From positions 16,664 through 80,663 of the forward strand of contig CAMLEO010000002.1 in NCBI GenBank assembly GCA_946478975.1: a DNA stretch of 64,000 bases, read 5' to 3'. Source of the DNA: an uncultured Steroidobacter sp. Its GTDB lineage: Bacteria; Pseudomonadota; Gammaproteobacteria; Steroidobacterales; Steroidobacteraceae. A program made the position numbers and the translations under genes. The notes beneath the pieces were generated by a model. The model did not search any database. It was not told the DNA's origin and saw only the letters and a list, made by a program, of their open reading frames with translations. Shown piece by piece: positions 7,041 to 20,500 of the stretch (the first letter of the stretch is position 1; every line of letters begins with the position of its first letter).

Positions 7041-8402
7041 ATGAATGTACGTCAGGGGATCGCAGGCACGCTGCTCGATCCAAACCACTGGGCAAGATTG
7101 CGGCCGTACCTCGACCAGGCATTTGAGCTTGCGCCCGAGCACCGCGTGCAATGGCTCGGCCGGCTGGAGCAAACATTGCCGCAGCTCGCATCCGAACTGC
7201 GCGGCTTGCTCGATGAGCACGCGGCGCTCGATGCCGCTCGCTTTCTCGACACCTCGCCCACCGAGCTGATTCGCACCGAGTCGCTGCTCGGCCGTCAGAT
7301 CGGCGCCTATCGAATCGAGCACATGCTGAGCCATGGAGGCATGGGCGAGGTCTGGAGAGCTGCGCGCGTCGATGGCCGTTTTGAAGGCCGCTGCGCGATC
7401 AAGTTTCTGAAATTACATTTCGCCAGCCCCGAAGCGTGTGCGCGCTTTCGGCGCGAAGGTCAGCTGCTGGGCCGGCTCGAACACGCCAACATCGCGCGTC
7501 TTCTGGATGCCGGCGAGACCGAGGAACGTCAGCCCTACCTGGTGATCGAGTATGTCGACGGCCGGCGCATCGATCACTACTGCGACGCCAATCACCTCGA
7601 CATCCTCGATCGCGTCCGGCTGTTTCTGCAGGTGGTGGCGGCAATCGAATTCGCGCACGCCAACCTGGTCGTGCATCGTGACCTGAAGCCGGACAACGTG
7701 TTTGTAACGCGCGAGGGTGTGGTCAAGCTTCTGGATTTCGGCATTGCCAGGCTGGTGACGAGCGACGAACATCATGAAACGGCGCTGACGCGTCTGAATG
7801 GCGCGCCGCTGACACCTCAGTACGCCGCCCCCGAGCAGTTCCAGGGATCGCCGCCGTCGACAGCCACTGACGTCTATCAGCTGGGCATGCTGTTGTTTGT
7901 TTTATTGACTGGCGAGCATCCCTACAAGGAGGCCCGCACGCATTCGGAACACATGCAGGCGGCACTAGCCGGTGTCACATCGCGCGCTTCGCAATCCGTG
8001 AAGGGCTCGCGTCGTCATCGGCTCCTGCGCGGCGATCTCGATTCGATTCTGGCCAAGGCGTTGCGACGCGAGCCCGCGGATCGCTACACCACGGCGGCGG
8101 CATTGCGCGACGACCTGCAACGATTTCTGGATGGCGAGCCGGTGCTGGCCCGTCGTGGAGCGACCATCTACACCTTCAGAAAGTTCTTGTCGCGCCATCG
8201 GGCCGCCACTGCCATCGCAGGCATCGCACTCGTTGGGCTGTGCGCGACGACGACGTTTTCCATGCTGGAAGCGCAGGAGGCTGCTCGACAACGCGATGAG
8301 GCGCAGGCGGTACTGTCGGAAGTCATGCGGCATGCCCGCGCGCTCGAATGTGCTTCTCGAATCGACGATGTCGAAGCGCTGGCGGCACAAACAAAACGCT
8401 GA
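7041..8402 (+). CDS. Membrane-anchored Ser/Thr protein kinase (Hanks type) without a sensor domain
   Basis: A 453-residue kinase. After an N-terminal ~75-residue helical cap (WARLRPYLDQAFEL, SELRGLLDEH), the kinase domain spans ~88-365: Gly loop LSHGGMGEVW, ATP lysine K121 (CAIKFL), catalytic loop HRDLKPDN with H212/D214, DFG with D232, and APEQF in the activation end. All key residues are present, so it should be active. A transmembrane helix (AGIALVGLCATTTF) follows at ~392-410, then only ~40 residues. Relatives usually carry several hundred residues of TPR-like sequence after the helix; here that part is missing. The ATG at 7041 has AAGAGGG 10 bases upstream. Divergent from the ECF sigma factor and followed 150 bases later by the giant exoprotein gene. 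Confidence 0.92.
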   Translation: MNVRQGIAGTLLDPNHWARLRPYLDQAFELAPEHRVQWLGRLEQTLPQLASELRGLLDEHAALDAARFLDTSPTELIRTESLLGRQIGAYRIEHMLSHGGMGEVWRAARVDGRFEGRCAIKFLKLHFASPEACARFRREGQLLGRLEHANIARLLDAGETEERQPYLVIEYVDGRRIDHYCDANHLDILDRVRLFLQVVAAIEFAHANLVVHRDLKPDNVFVTREGVVKLLDFGIARLVTSDEHHETALTRLNGAPLTPQYAAPEQFQGSPPSTATDVYQLGMLLFVLLTGEHPYKEARTHSEHMQAALAGVTSRASQSVKGSRRHRLLRGDLDSILAKALRREPADRYTTAAALRDDLQRFLDGEPVLARRGATIYTFRKFLSRHRAATAIAGIALVGLCATTTFSMLEAQEAARQRDEAQAVLSEVMRHARALECASRIDDVEALAAQTKR

Positions 8403-8551
8403 CGTCGGTGAGTACCCACCACTGAAGAAAAAGGTTCATCACAAATAAAACATCGACCTCCCCGCCAATCTCATGTCGGGAATCGTCTTCGAATCTCGAT
8501 ATAGGGAACGACGTCAGCTCGACGTGCGCGCGTGTTGTTCTGGAGAGCTCG

Positions 8552-11500
8552 ATGACGATCCGCTGGTTGTTGTTGATGATGGCCCTGCTGACGCTGCCGC
8601 TGTCCGCGGCCATAACGCTCCCGCCGGTCGTCTCGATCGACGGCCCGGGCCGCGGCGAGCTCGTTCCCACGCGCAACGGCTTCGAACTGCGACTGACCGG
8701 CACCAGCGCCTTGAGCGTCGTTGCCATTGTCACTTCGGACAAGAGTCAGGTCGCACTCACCGGCATCACGACCAACAGCGCGGTCGGCACACTCGACCTG
8801 GGCAACGCGGACCTGAGCGGCAAGATCTTCCTGCGCTTCCCGGTCGGCAGCATGGTGCTCGACGAAGTCAGTCATGCGGCGATCGTACTGTCAGGCAGCA
8901 ACGCCTTCAGTTTTCGCGCCGGTGTGGTCACCGATGCAAGTGTCGTGGCGCCGAACGCCCGCGTCAGCGTGAATGTGACTTCGTGGAGCCACGGTGCGAC
9001 TGAAACCAATCACCTGGAGGCCGCGCGCCTGACGAGCCTGATCAGCGCCGGCGATTTCGGTGCCGATCTGTTTCTTTCCAACACTGCGGATGGCTTCACG
9101 CTCCAGCGCGTTCAGATCGGCGGCGCGATCACCGATGGAGTGTGGATCGTGCATGGCAACGCCGACAGCATCAGCGCCGCCAGCACAGCAGCCGCCTGGC
9201 GCATGAATGTCAGCGGCTCGCTGCTGACGTTCACGACCACGGGCGACGCCTCGGGTCATCTGGCTGTCGCCGAGCTCCAGCAACTTCAACTCGGTGGCTC
9301 CGCTCGCGGGCTCCAGTTGCTGGTAGGCGCGGACCTCGGTGACGACGCTGCGTTGGGCGGCAGCGGCACATCAGCCGATAGTTTCCACGCCGGCACCCTT
9401 GCTCACGTGCGCATCGACGGCGACATGATCGACAGCAGTTTGTTTTCTAGCGTCGATCCGGTCAACGGCGTGCTCAACGACGATGACGATGTTCAGCTGG
9501 GCACCGTCGCGCAGCGCTTGCAGGAGTTCGTGCTCGGCGGACAGTTCGTCGGCGCGAGCAGCGTGGTCGCGCCGGCCTTCCCCGCCAGTGTGAGCATCGG
9601 CGGAGTGAACCTCGACCCTGCAACGCTGCCACAGTTCTTCAAGAACGTTCCGGGAGGCGGCGACCACACACCACCGACGCTGATTTCTTTTCGACTGGCC
9701 GCAGCCAGCGACACGGCGCCGGTCGGAGATCACAAAACCACTGCGAATCCAGTGACGCTCGAAGGCCAGACTGAAGCAAGCGCCACCGTCACACTGCGCC
9801 TGATCGGCAATCCCACGATCCTGGGCACGACCACCGCCGGGCCGGACGGCAACTTCAGTTTCGGTGGCGTCGCGTTGACGTTGGGCGACAATAACTTCGA
9901 GCTGACTGTGGCTGACGCCGCAGGAAACATCACGACCGGCACTCTGCAGGTCACGCTCGAACCGGGCGACACGGCAGATACGACGGCACCGACCATCAGC
10001 GCCACCCTGCTCGACGACACAGGTTTGTCTGCTCACGATGGCATTACACGCGACCCAACTGTCAGCGGCTCGGCCACAGACAACGTCGGCGTCACGCAGC
10101 TGCTGGCGACTCTCGACGCAAGCACCTCGCCCACCAACGTCAGTGCGCAGTTACAACCAAACGGCAGCTTCACGCTGGCGCGCAGCCTGCTCGACTCGTT
10201 GGCCGGTGGCGTCCTCGCGGACGGCCAGCACACATTGCACCTCGTCGCCCGCGATGCAGCCGGCAACGCCAGCGCTGCATTCGATCTCAGCTTTACACTG
10301 GATACTGTGGCGCCGACGGGCGCGAGCTTTGGCATCTCCGCCGTCGATGCTTTGAATGGTGATGACACACACACCGCGTCGGCAATCGTCACATTACAAG
10401 GCGTCGCCGAGCCGGCTGCCACAATCACGCTGAGCACGCAGAACCTGCTCAGCACCGCCGGCGGCAACGGTAAGTTTCAACTTCCCGGCGTGGTATTAGC
10501 CCTCGGCAGCACACCCATTGCGGTCGACGTCAGCGACACAGCAGGCAACAGTCAAACCGTCACACGCACACTCACGCGTGTGCAAGCCACTCGCAACGAC
10601 GCCGTGCTCGACTGGATCGACACGGCGCTTCATGCCATCCAATCGGATGTAACTCACCCGCAGATCGCCACGCGCACCCTGGCGATACAAAGCCTCGCGG
10701 TCTACGACTCGTTGGCTGCGATCCAGGGCACGCCGGCCTATCTGGTCCAACGCAATGTCAGCGGGCCCATCAATGCCGAGGCTGCAGCGACGCAAGCGGC
10801 CTATCGGGTGCTGCATACTTTTTATCCAGCGCAGCGCGCGAACTTCGACGCGCTGCTGGCAACCCGGCTGGCTGCGATTCCCGACGGTGCGGCCAAGAGT
10901 GCTGGCCTCGCATTGGGTGACGACGTCGCACGTGCCGTGATCGATATTCGCAGCGGCGATGGCTATCTGAACTTTCTCGCTCACGACGGCGGCACCGCTG
11001 CCGGCGAATGGCGCCCGACCGAACCGCTGTTCCTGATCGCCGAAGAGCCGCAATGGGCACTGGTCACACCGTTCGCACTCAGCTCGGGCGATCAGTTCCG
11101 CGCGCCACCGCCGCCAAGGCTCGATTCGCCGGCATACGCCGCCGCGATCAATCAAGTGCAAAGCCTCGGGCGTTTCAACAGCACGACGCGCACGGCCGAC
11201 CAGACACAGCAGGCGCAGTTCTGGGCGGACGGCGCCGGCAGCTTCACGCCGCCAGGTCACTGGAATCAAATCGCCGCCGACATAGCTGCCGCTCGCGGCA
11301 ATTCCTTGAGCGCGAACGCACGTCTCATGGCGCAGCTCAACGTGGCACTCGCCGACGCCGCCATTGCCGCCTGGGACACCAAGTACAACTATTCCTTCTG
11401 GCGTCCCGTCACGGCCATTCACAATGCCGACCAGGACAACAATCCCGCCACGACGCCGGATGTGACCTGGACGCCGCTGGTGATTACGCCGGCTCATCCG

Positions 11501-14500
11501 AGCTATGTGTCCGGCCACTCGACCTTCAGTGCCGCGGCCGCCGGCGTTCTCGACGCCGTGTTCGGTGCCAATGTTTCCTTCAGCACCACCTCCAGCACGC
11601 TGCCGGGAGTGACACGCAGCTATGCGAGCTTCGACGATGCAGCCAACGAAGCCGGCATGAGCCGAATTTTCTGCGGCATTCATACATCGCTCGACAACGA
11701 TGCGGGCAAGGTGCTGGGCACGCAGGTCGCCCAAACCGTGCTGGCGCGCTTCGCCCAGACGCAGGATTCACAACCGCCGCAAGTGATCTTGGCCGACACG
11801 CCGGACGCCAGCCGCACCAATATCACCATCGCCGGCCAAGTGCTCGACAACCTGTCGGGCGTGGCGAGCGCGCAGCTCCGCGTCGATGACGGCTCTTTGC
11901 AAACATTGGCGCTCGATGCGACCGGTCGCTTCAGCTTCAGCACCACGTTCGCCACCACCGGTTCGGCTGATGGCGTGCACAGCCTCGCATTCAACGCTCG
12001 GGACCAAGCAGGCAACGTGTCCGCCGACCTGATACGTACGATCATCCTCGACACCAAGACTCCGAGTGTCACATTGGACAGCATCGCGCCCGGGGATGCG
12101 CTCACGGCAACCAGCCGGCTCAGCGGCAGCGTCGCTGCCAACGGCGGAGATATCACGAGCCTGAGCTATCAATTGGATGACGGCACCACGCGCACCCTGC
12201 CCTTCGATGCCGCGAATGGCACATTCGACAGCGCAGTCGTGATCGGCACGCTGACCGAAGGAGCTCACACACTGAGGATCACTGCACGCGACAGTGCAGA
12301 GAACGTCAGCACGCTGACACGCAGCGTGCGCATCGATGCGTTGGCGCCGTTCACGCTGAGCGGCGTGACACCGGCTGCCGGCAGCAATCAAGTCGGCGTG
12401 ACGCAACGGCCGCAGATTATTTTTTCGCGCCCCGTCAATCCAGCCACGCTCACCGGCAATAGTTTGTTTGCAACCGGCCCGGACGGCGCCCGACTGGCGG
12501 CCACCATCGTGCCGGCCAGCGACGGCAGCTTCGCCTGGTTGTTTTTCGCAGCGCCGATGCCAGGTGGAGCGCAGATCACCGTGCATGTGGACGGCGGATT
12601 GATTCGTGCAGCTGCCGATGGTGCATTTCTCGACGCCGATTCAGATGGTCAGTCGGGCGGCGTACGGACAGTAACCTTCACCACGGTGAGCAGCACTCCT
12701 GTCACCGGTACTCGACTGGTCGGGCGGGTCTTCGATCCGGGCCCGGATTTGAAACCCATGACCTTCGACGATGTTCGCCGCGGCCCCGACGGCGTGATCC
12801 ACACCAGCGACGATGTTTTCCTGCTGCCGATCGCGCACGCCAAGGTGTTCGTGCTCGGTCACGAGGAGCGCTTCGTATTCACCGACGCGAATGGCCGCTT
12901 CGAGCTGGACGGCGTGCCGGCGGGCGATGTGAAAGTCGCCGTCGACGGCCGCACCGCCACCGCTCCACCGGCCGGCGTGTTCTTTCCCGAAATGGTGATG
13001 GACTCGCAGATCCAGGCCGGCGTGGTCAACACGCTGATGGGCGGCATGGGCCCGCTCGAACAACGCTTGTCGAATGCCGATCGCGATGAAGTGTATTTGC
13101 CGCGCGTGCCGAGCAACGTGTTGCAAACAGTGAGCGACACGCAGACGACCGTGATCGCCGTCAACGATCCGAAAGCGGCCTCGCAATTGACCGACCAGCA
13201 ACGCGAAGCGCTCAAGCTCACCATCAATCCCGGCAGCGCGGTGGGCTCCGACGGCGCCGTCATCACCAATGCACAACTCGGCATCTCGACCGTGCCGCCG
13301 GAACTGGTGAAAGACATGCTGCCTGCCGGAGTGCTGCAGCATACATTCGACATCACCATCCAGGCGCCTGGGGTCGCGACGTTCACCCAGCCGGCACAGA
13401 TCACGTTTCCAAATGTTTTCAACGCCGCACCCGGCACGCAGCTCAGCGTGCTCAGTTTCGATCACACTACCGGTTTGTTAGTTATCAACGGTACCGCCAC
13501 GGTTGCGCCGGATGGACTGAGCGTTGTTTCCGATCCGGGTTCGGGCATCAGGGCGCCGGGCTGGCATGGATTGACGCCGCCGGGAGGCTGCGGCGGATCC
13601 GGAGGTCCGCCGCCGACGCCGATTGAAGATGCGACCAGCAGCGCCGCGTCGCTGACGGATGCAGCCGGTGAGAATGTCATCAAGCATGATCCGGTCGCGC
13701 TCAAGTTCGGGACGGGCAACCCGGGAATGGATGTCACTACGCGGCCCGAATGGACGTGGACGGCGCCGCCGGGAGCTTCGGGTAGCGGCGGTGGAGGTGG
13801 CGACACTGGCGGTGGTGGCGGCGGTGGATGCAGTCCTCCGCGACGCCCGCCTCCGCCTCCACCCGCCCCCGGCCAGGTCACTCCGTTCGTGCGTGTTGAG
13901 ATCCAGATCGATGGCGAGTTGTCCGAGTTCGCCAAGCCCACCCAGGCGCCGAACGCGATACCGCTGGAGAGCCACACATTCCACCTGGCCGCGGGCTCGG
14001 GTGAGAAGAAGACGCTGGCCTTCCAGGGCAAGAGCTACGTCGAAATGTTTGCTGACCAGTTCTTCACTGAATTTCAGGGCTATCAGCACCTCGGCCGGGA
14101 CCAGCTCTACGGCGCACGCATCACGCTCAATGTCATCGAGCAGCGCGCCGACGGCGTACGAACCCGCGACATCTATACCTATTATCAATATCGCTGGGTG
14201 GACGTCGTCGATCCGGTGGCCGCACTGTCCGTGCGCCTCGATAAACATGACGATCAGGACACGGCGAATTTCCTCAAAGCCATCGCCGATGGACGCAATG
14301 GCTTCAGGCAGTTCAAATCGGTCGAGTACCGCCTGCCGAACGACGTCGACACCAGCTTCAGTGCCGACCGGCCCTTCAACGTAGCAGATGAAACGATCTC
14401 GGGCCGCGGCGGTGTTTCCTGGACCTTCGATCCGGAAACGGCCGGCGACTTCGCCAGCGACATCGTCATCAACGTCAACGAGCCGCTGACCGAAGGCGGC

Positions 14501-17500
14501 GCGATCATCCCCGTCGGCCGCCTCAAAGCTCATGGCAAGGGCGCGCCGCCGACCACCGTGATCGGGCTCGACCGGCTCGGGCTCAAGGCCGAGCTCATTC
14601 GACTGCTCACCTCGCTGAAGGAAGTCACGATCGGCGCCGGCACCGGCGATCCGGCCGGCTTGCCGGGCAAACCGAATGTCGACGACGATCACGACGGCAT
14701 CGTCGACAACGATTCCGAATACGGCTTCAAAGACAGCGACGATTTCACCACCGTGCTGTATGAAGTCGAAGGCACGGCCGCGCTCAAAGTCGTGCTCACT
14801 TCCGGAGCCGACGGCCGGGCCGGCATCGCGAATGTCGACGACGACCACAACGGCATCGTCGACGATGCCAGCGAGCGCGGCATCGAAGGCAGCGACGATG
14901 CCTTGATCTACGTGGCCCCTCGCGGCACCCGGCCGAGAACGCAGGTCGAGCAGGCCGGCCTGCCCTTTCAAGCTCAATTTCACAACTTCATGCCGTCGCA
15001 ACGCCAGCCGGGCCCGGACGGCATCAAAGGCACCATCGACGACCAGTTCAGTCAGCAGCAGCTGGCGCAGATGGATTTCATCGTCAGCGCCGGCACCCGT
15101 ACGTTGCTGCCGCTGGTGAAACAGGACTACGACAACATCCTCGGTCCCGCGGTCTCGATTCAGGACGATGTGGCCGGGGCGAATGTCGTCGTCAAGTGGA
15201 AACCTCAAGTGCGCCGCGGCGGCGAGATTGCCGGTGGCGTCGCCGGGCTCGATCGTGCCAACGAAGTGCTGAAACTGCTGCTGGGCACGCCGGATCGCGT
15301 CAACCCCGTCACCAAGAATCGATTCACCGGCACCATCCCCGACGTCGCGCAGCAGTGGGCACTCGCCGAAAATCTCAACAGAAGCCTTGCCGGCGAGGCC
15401 GAGGTTGCGCCGTCGTTTCATATGAATTTCACCGATAGCGCGACCGACTACTTCCAGATCCTGGCCAATTCGGTCAGTCACGAAATCGGCCACACGTTCG
15501 GCCTGAACGACGCTTACTGCATCGAGGAGAATTGCGCGTTCGGGACCGCGCACGTGCGTTCGGATGGCGACGCGTTTCCGTATGACCTGATGGGTGCGTA
15601 CGGCAAGAACGATGCGGATCGCTCCTTCGCATATCCGACCACACTGCTGCTGCAAACCGCCGTCGGCCGCGCCCTGGACTCAACCAAGCTGCAAGACGCG
15701 CTGGAGCTGACGCGCGACAATTTCAATCTGCCGGAAAACAAAAACGGCCTGGACATCGACAAGATCAATGAGCTGACGACCCCGGAAATCACCGTGGTTG
15801 CGGCTGGCATTGCATACTTCGGAGCGAGCAGCGACGTGCTTGCGTTCGGTTCGGTCGCCGCTGACGGCAGCGGCGGCACCACGCAAGAGCAGACGCTGGA
15901 ACTGCGCAACGACGGTGTCGAGCCGCTGACGCTCGATGCCCTGCATCTCACCAACGGCACCGCATTCACGCTGATCGATGCGCCCGCCTCCGGCATCCAG
16001 ATTCCGGCTCACCAGCAACTCACGTTTGCCGTGCGCTTCGATCCGCTCGCGGCAGGAAACAGCGAAGACACGCTGGTCATCGAGAGCAATGCCGGCATGT
16101 CCCCGCATTTCGCGCTTCGCCTGCAGGGCACGGGTGCGCGCGTAGCGCCGGGTGCGCGCGTCACGATTACGAATAACAACCTGGGTGGCCTCAGATTGAA
16201 TGCAACTGCAGCCCAGCGCGATACCATCTTCACCATCACCAACGACGGCCTGCAGCCGCTCGTCATCTCGTCGGCATCGTTCGTCGAAGGCGCGAACAGC
16301 TTTGCACTGGTCGGCTTGACCACGCCGATCACGCTGGCCGCGGGCGAACATGCGAGCTTCGGAGCCAGCTTCCAACCGGACCGTCTGGGGCTGCAACGAG
16401 CGGTCATCGATCTCGCCACCAACGATCCGAACCAATCTCACCTGCGCGTGAGCGCGATCGGCACCGGCATCGCCGCGGTGCCCACGGTGCAATGGGGCAA
16501 TGATTATTTCGCATTGGCGAACCCGGAAGCGAACGGCGCGCCGGCCCTGCGAACGGTCAGCGACCATGACGGCAACTTCAGTTATTTCCTCAATGCCCAG
16601 ACGCCTTATCACATCGCCGGCTTCGATCCCGCAACGGGCCTGGTCACTCACTCGTTCGGCACCACTGCGGTCGGCGGCCAAGGCACCGATCTCACCGCGA
16701 CGATGGTGTTCCAAGCCAGCACCGACAAAGACAGCGACTTCGACGGCCTGCCCGATGATGTCGAGTTCGCCATCGGCACCGCTGCCGGCAAACGAGACAG
16801 CGACGGCGACGGCGTCGATGACTTCACGGAAATCCAGCAAGGTCTCGATCCGCTCGGAGCGCTGCGCATTCCTGTCGGCGTGATGGCGGCAGCTGCGCTC
16901 AAGGGCTCCGCGGAAGCAGTCACTGCGTTCGGCTCCTTGGATGGCCAAGCTCGTCTCACCGCGCTGGTTGCTACTGGCAGTCAAGGTCTGGCGCTCGTCG
17001 ATGTCACACAGCCGACGCGGCCTCGCGTCCTGGCCGAGCTCGATCTGCCGGGCGACAACACCGATGTTGCGGTCGACGGCGCACGTGAGATCGCCGCTGT
17101 CGCAGGCGGCGAGGCAGGCCTGCACATTGTCGACGTTTCCAACCCTGCCCTGCCGGTGCTGCGCCAGACGGTGCAGTTCGGCAATCGGGTCTCGCACGTC
17201 GTGATGAACGACGGTATCGCGTATGTGACTGCGGGCCGCAGTTTGTTTGCTGTGGAGCTGAGCACCGGCGAGATCGTCAACACGCTGGAGCTGAGCTCCG
17301 TCGGCAGCCAGACACTGCGCGACGTGGCGATCTCCGGCAACAGCGCGTTCGTCGTCGATACCACCGGACTGTTCATCAGCGTCGACATCTCCAATTCGGT
17401 GCTGGCGTCGGTGAGCTCCCTGCGACTGCCGGCTTCCGGCGGCCAGCTGTTCGTTGCCGATGGCGTAGCTTATGTGGGCGCCGGCAATGCCGGCGGCCCG

Positions 17501-20500
17501 CTGAGCGGCGGCTATCTCACCGTCGATGTTTCCAATCCGGCGCAGCTGACATTGCTGTCCGGCTCCAATAACAGCGCCGTGGCGGGCGATGCGATTGCGC
17601 TCAACGGCTCCGGCCTGGTGCTGGCCGCGGGCGGCACCGACTTCGTCGCCGCGAGCTTCCGCTCGCTGGATATTTTCAATGGCGCCGACCCGCGCCAGAC
17701 CAACAATCTGATTACGCGAGTGGACCTGCCGCAGATCCCGAAGGATCTGGTGCTGGCGGGCGGGTTCGCGTTTGTTGCTGACGGCGCGAGCGGCTTGCAA
17801 CTCGTGAATTACCTGGCAGCCGACGTTCAAGGCGTGGCGCCCACCGTCAGCATCGCGCTGGACGCCGTCGACGCCGATCCGGCCAAGCCTGGCGTGCAAG
17901 TGCTGGAAGGCCGTGCGGTGCGGGTCGCTGCGACCGTCAGAGACGACGTGCAGGTACGCGGCGTGGAGTTGCTGGCCAACGGTCGCGTGATCGCCACCGA
18001 TGTTTCTTTCCCCTTCGATCTGTTTGCGCGCGCGCCATCCGTCGCCAGTGCGGGCAACCAGCTGACGTTGCAGCTGCGTGCCACCGACACGGGCGGCAAC
18101 GTGACACTGTCCAACACGCTCGCCATCGAAGTAATAACCGACACGGCACCTCCGCAACTCGTCGCCTCCAACGTGAGTGAAGGCGCGCGGCTGCATTTCG
18201 TGAAGGCCGTCAATCTGTTCTTCGACGAGCCGCTGGATATCGAACGCCTGACGCCGGCGGCGGTCTCGCTGGTACGCGATGGCGGCGCCGGCACAGACGT
18301 CGAGATTCCCATCACGCTCGATACTCGCGCGTTTGGACAGGTGATCTCGGTGTTGAGCAACGACTTCCTCGCGCCCGGCGACTACGAGCTGCGCGTGGAC
18401 GCCGCTCAGATCGCCGACATCGCGGGCAACGTGCTGCCCGAGAACATCGTGCGCCACTTCACCATCCTGCCCGACATCGGCATGCGTGCCACATCCGGCA
18501 CTGCCGCCATCGGCAACCAGCCCTCTGCCAACCCGGGTCAGGAAATCGGCATCGCGGTGCCGTTCAATCCTTCCACCGCGCGCGCTTCGTTCAATGTCAT
18601 CGACGGGTCGGGAAACACGAGCCTGCTCGCCGTCAACGCTGCGCGCTGGGACTTCGCTCATGGCATCGCGTACTTCTTCGTGCCGGTCAATGCAGTGAGC
18701 GGAGATACGGTCTTCTTCTCGCAGGTCGGCACGGTCATCACCAACTTCCCCGACGGCACAATCCCGCTGCAGGTGATCCCCACGATCGCCGACGTGCAAG
18801 TGGTCTCGCTGGCCGGCAACGGCGCGAGCGTCGATGTGCTGATCACCGGCAACGGCTTCGTCGAAGGTAACAATTCCGAGTACCGCTTCGGTTCAGTCAC
18901 GCTCGTCGATACCAGCATCTCCGGCGGTCCGGATGTGAGCAACAACGGGTTCGACAATCCCACGGGCAGCGTGCGCCTCACACTGCCGCTCAGCGATGCC
19001 GCGTTCGGCACGGTGAGCGTGAAAACCGCGGGCGGTACGAGCGCGAGTTTCAGCATCGATATGAATCTCGTCGACGCGATCGCCGTTTCCGGCACGCCTG
19101 CCGATGTCACATCGGGCTCGGCGAACGCAGGCCAGGTCCTCACGCTCAGCGGTGCCGGCTTGTCTCCAGGCACGGACGTACTGCTGCGCTTTACCAGCAG
19201 CAGTGGAACATCCGGAACGCCGAGCACGGTGCTGATCAATCCCACCGATGCGTCGTTCGACGGTCACCGCGCGCAGCTGACGTTGCCGGCGTTCGTCAAC
19301 GGTGTGCTCGCGTTGCAAGTCCTCGGATCGAACAACCAGCCGAGAGTACAGATCGTGCCCACGCTCACGAGTGTGGACATCTCCTCCCTCACGGCGCTGG
19401 GCGGATCGGGCCTGGTCGAAGGCGCGAGTACTTATAACTTTGCCAACGCCAGCGTCATCGACAACGCCGCGGATACAGGCAATAACATCGATGTCACCAA
19501 TAACGTCGGCGGCGACAATCGCAACGTCACGATCAACCGGACCGCGCTGCCCAAGCATGGACTCGGCAACGTGACTGTGAGCACCGCTGGCGGCACCAGT
19601 GCTCCCTTGCCGCTGAACACGGTGCGCCTGAACACTGTTCCGTCGGCAGTCGCACTCGGCGACGTTGCGGTCGCCACGAACGGCAACCTGTGGGTCAGCG
19701 ATCAAGCGAGCCCCGGTCATCTGTTACGCATCGATGCGACGACCAGCCAGACGCTGCAGACCATCACGCTCACCAGCGCGTTTGGCTCAACCACTCTATC
19801 CAACAATGTGGGGCTGCAAATCGTATCTGCGCCGATGACATTGGGCACGGCCAGCGTGCCCGCCGGCAGCCTGCTCGTATTCAATGGCAACATCGGGGGC
19901 AACGATCGCGTGATCGCTGTCGACCCGGGCAATGGCAGCGTGATCACCAGCCTCACTCTGGATGCGCGCTACTCCCTCACCGCGGGTGCATTCAATCCCA
20001 GCAATGGCCACCTCTATATCGCGGACACCAGCGTTTCCAATGGACGCATCGTCGAGTTGAATGCAACGACCGGCGCGCAAGTGGCTGCGTTCCCCATCCC
20101 GTTCAACGCGCAAGGTTCTTCGGGTTTGGCGATCGATCCCAACACCGGCCACCTGTGGTTTGGCGCGTCGAATGGCAGCTCGCTGCTGGAGGAATATCGC
20201 ATCGATGCACCCGGCACACTCGTGCACGTCCGCAGCTTCGATGCCACCGACCAGGCGATCAACAACAACGAAGTCGCGGGCCTGGGGTTCGCACCCGACG
20301 GCGCGTTGTGGGTGGCATCGACTCAAGGCGAGCTGTATCGCATCGACACGGCACTCGATGGCACCGCTGTGCCCACCGCCACGCTCAGCCAGATCATCGC
20401 GAAGGCCGAGTTCGGCGTCGCTGCCAATCCGGCGCTGCCCTCGGCGCACGCAGGTCAGTTGATCGATCTGACCGGCACACGTTTCGGCGCCGGCACTCGG

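Noticed and set aside
13478..15655. A 725-codon minus-strand open frame
   Set aside because: Same reasoning: it is a shadow of the giant gene, made possible by high third-position GC.
15680..18799. A 1039-codon open frame on the minus strand opposite the giant gene
   Set aside because: It has no signal peptide, domain or ribosome site, and its composition (runs of Arg, Ala, Gly, Asp, His) is that of the complement of GC-rich coding DNA. The plus-strand frame has clear domains across it.
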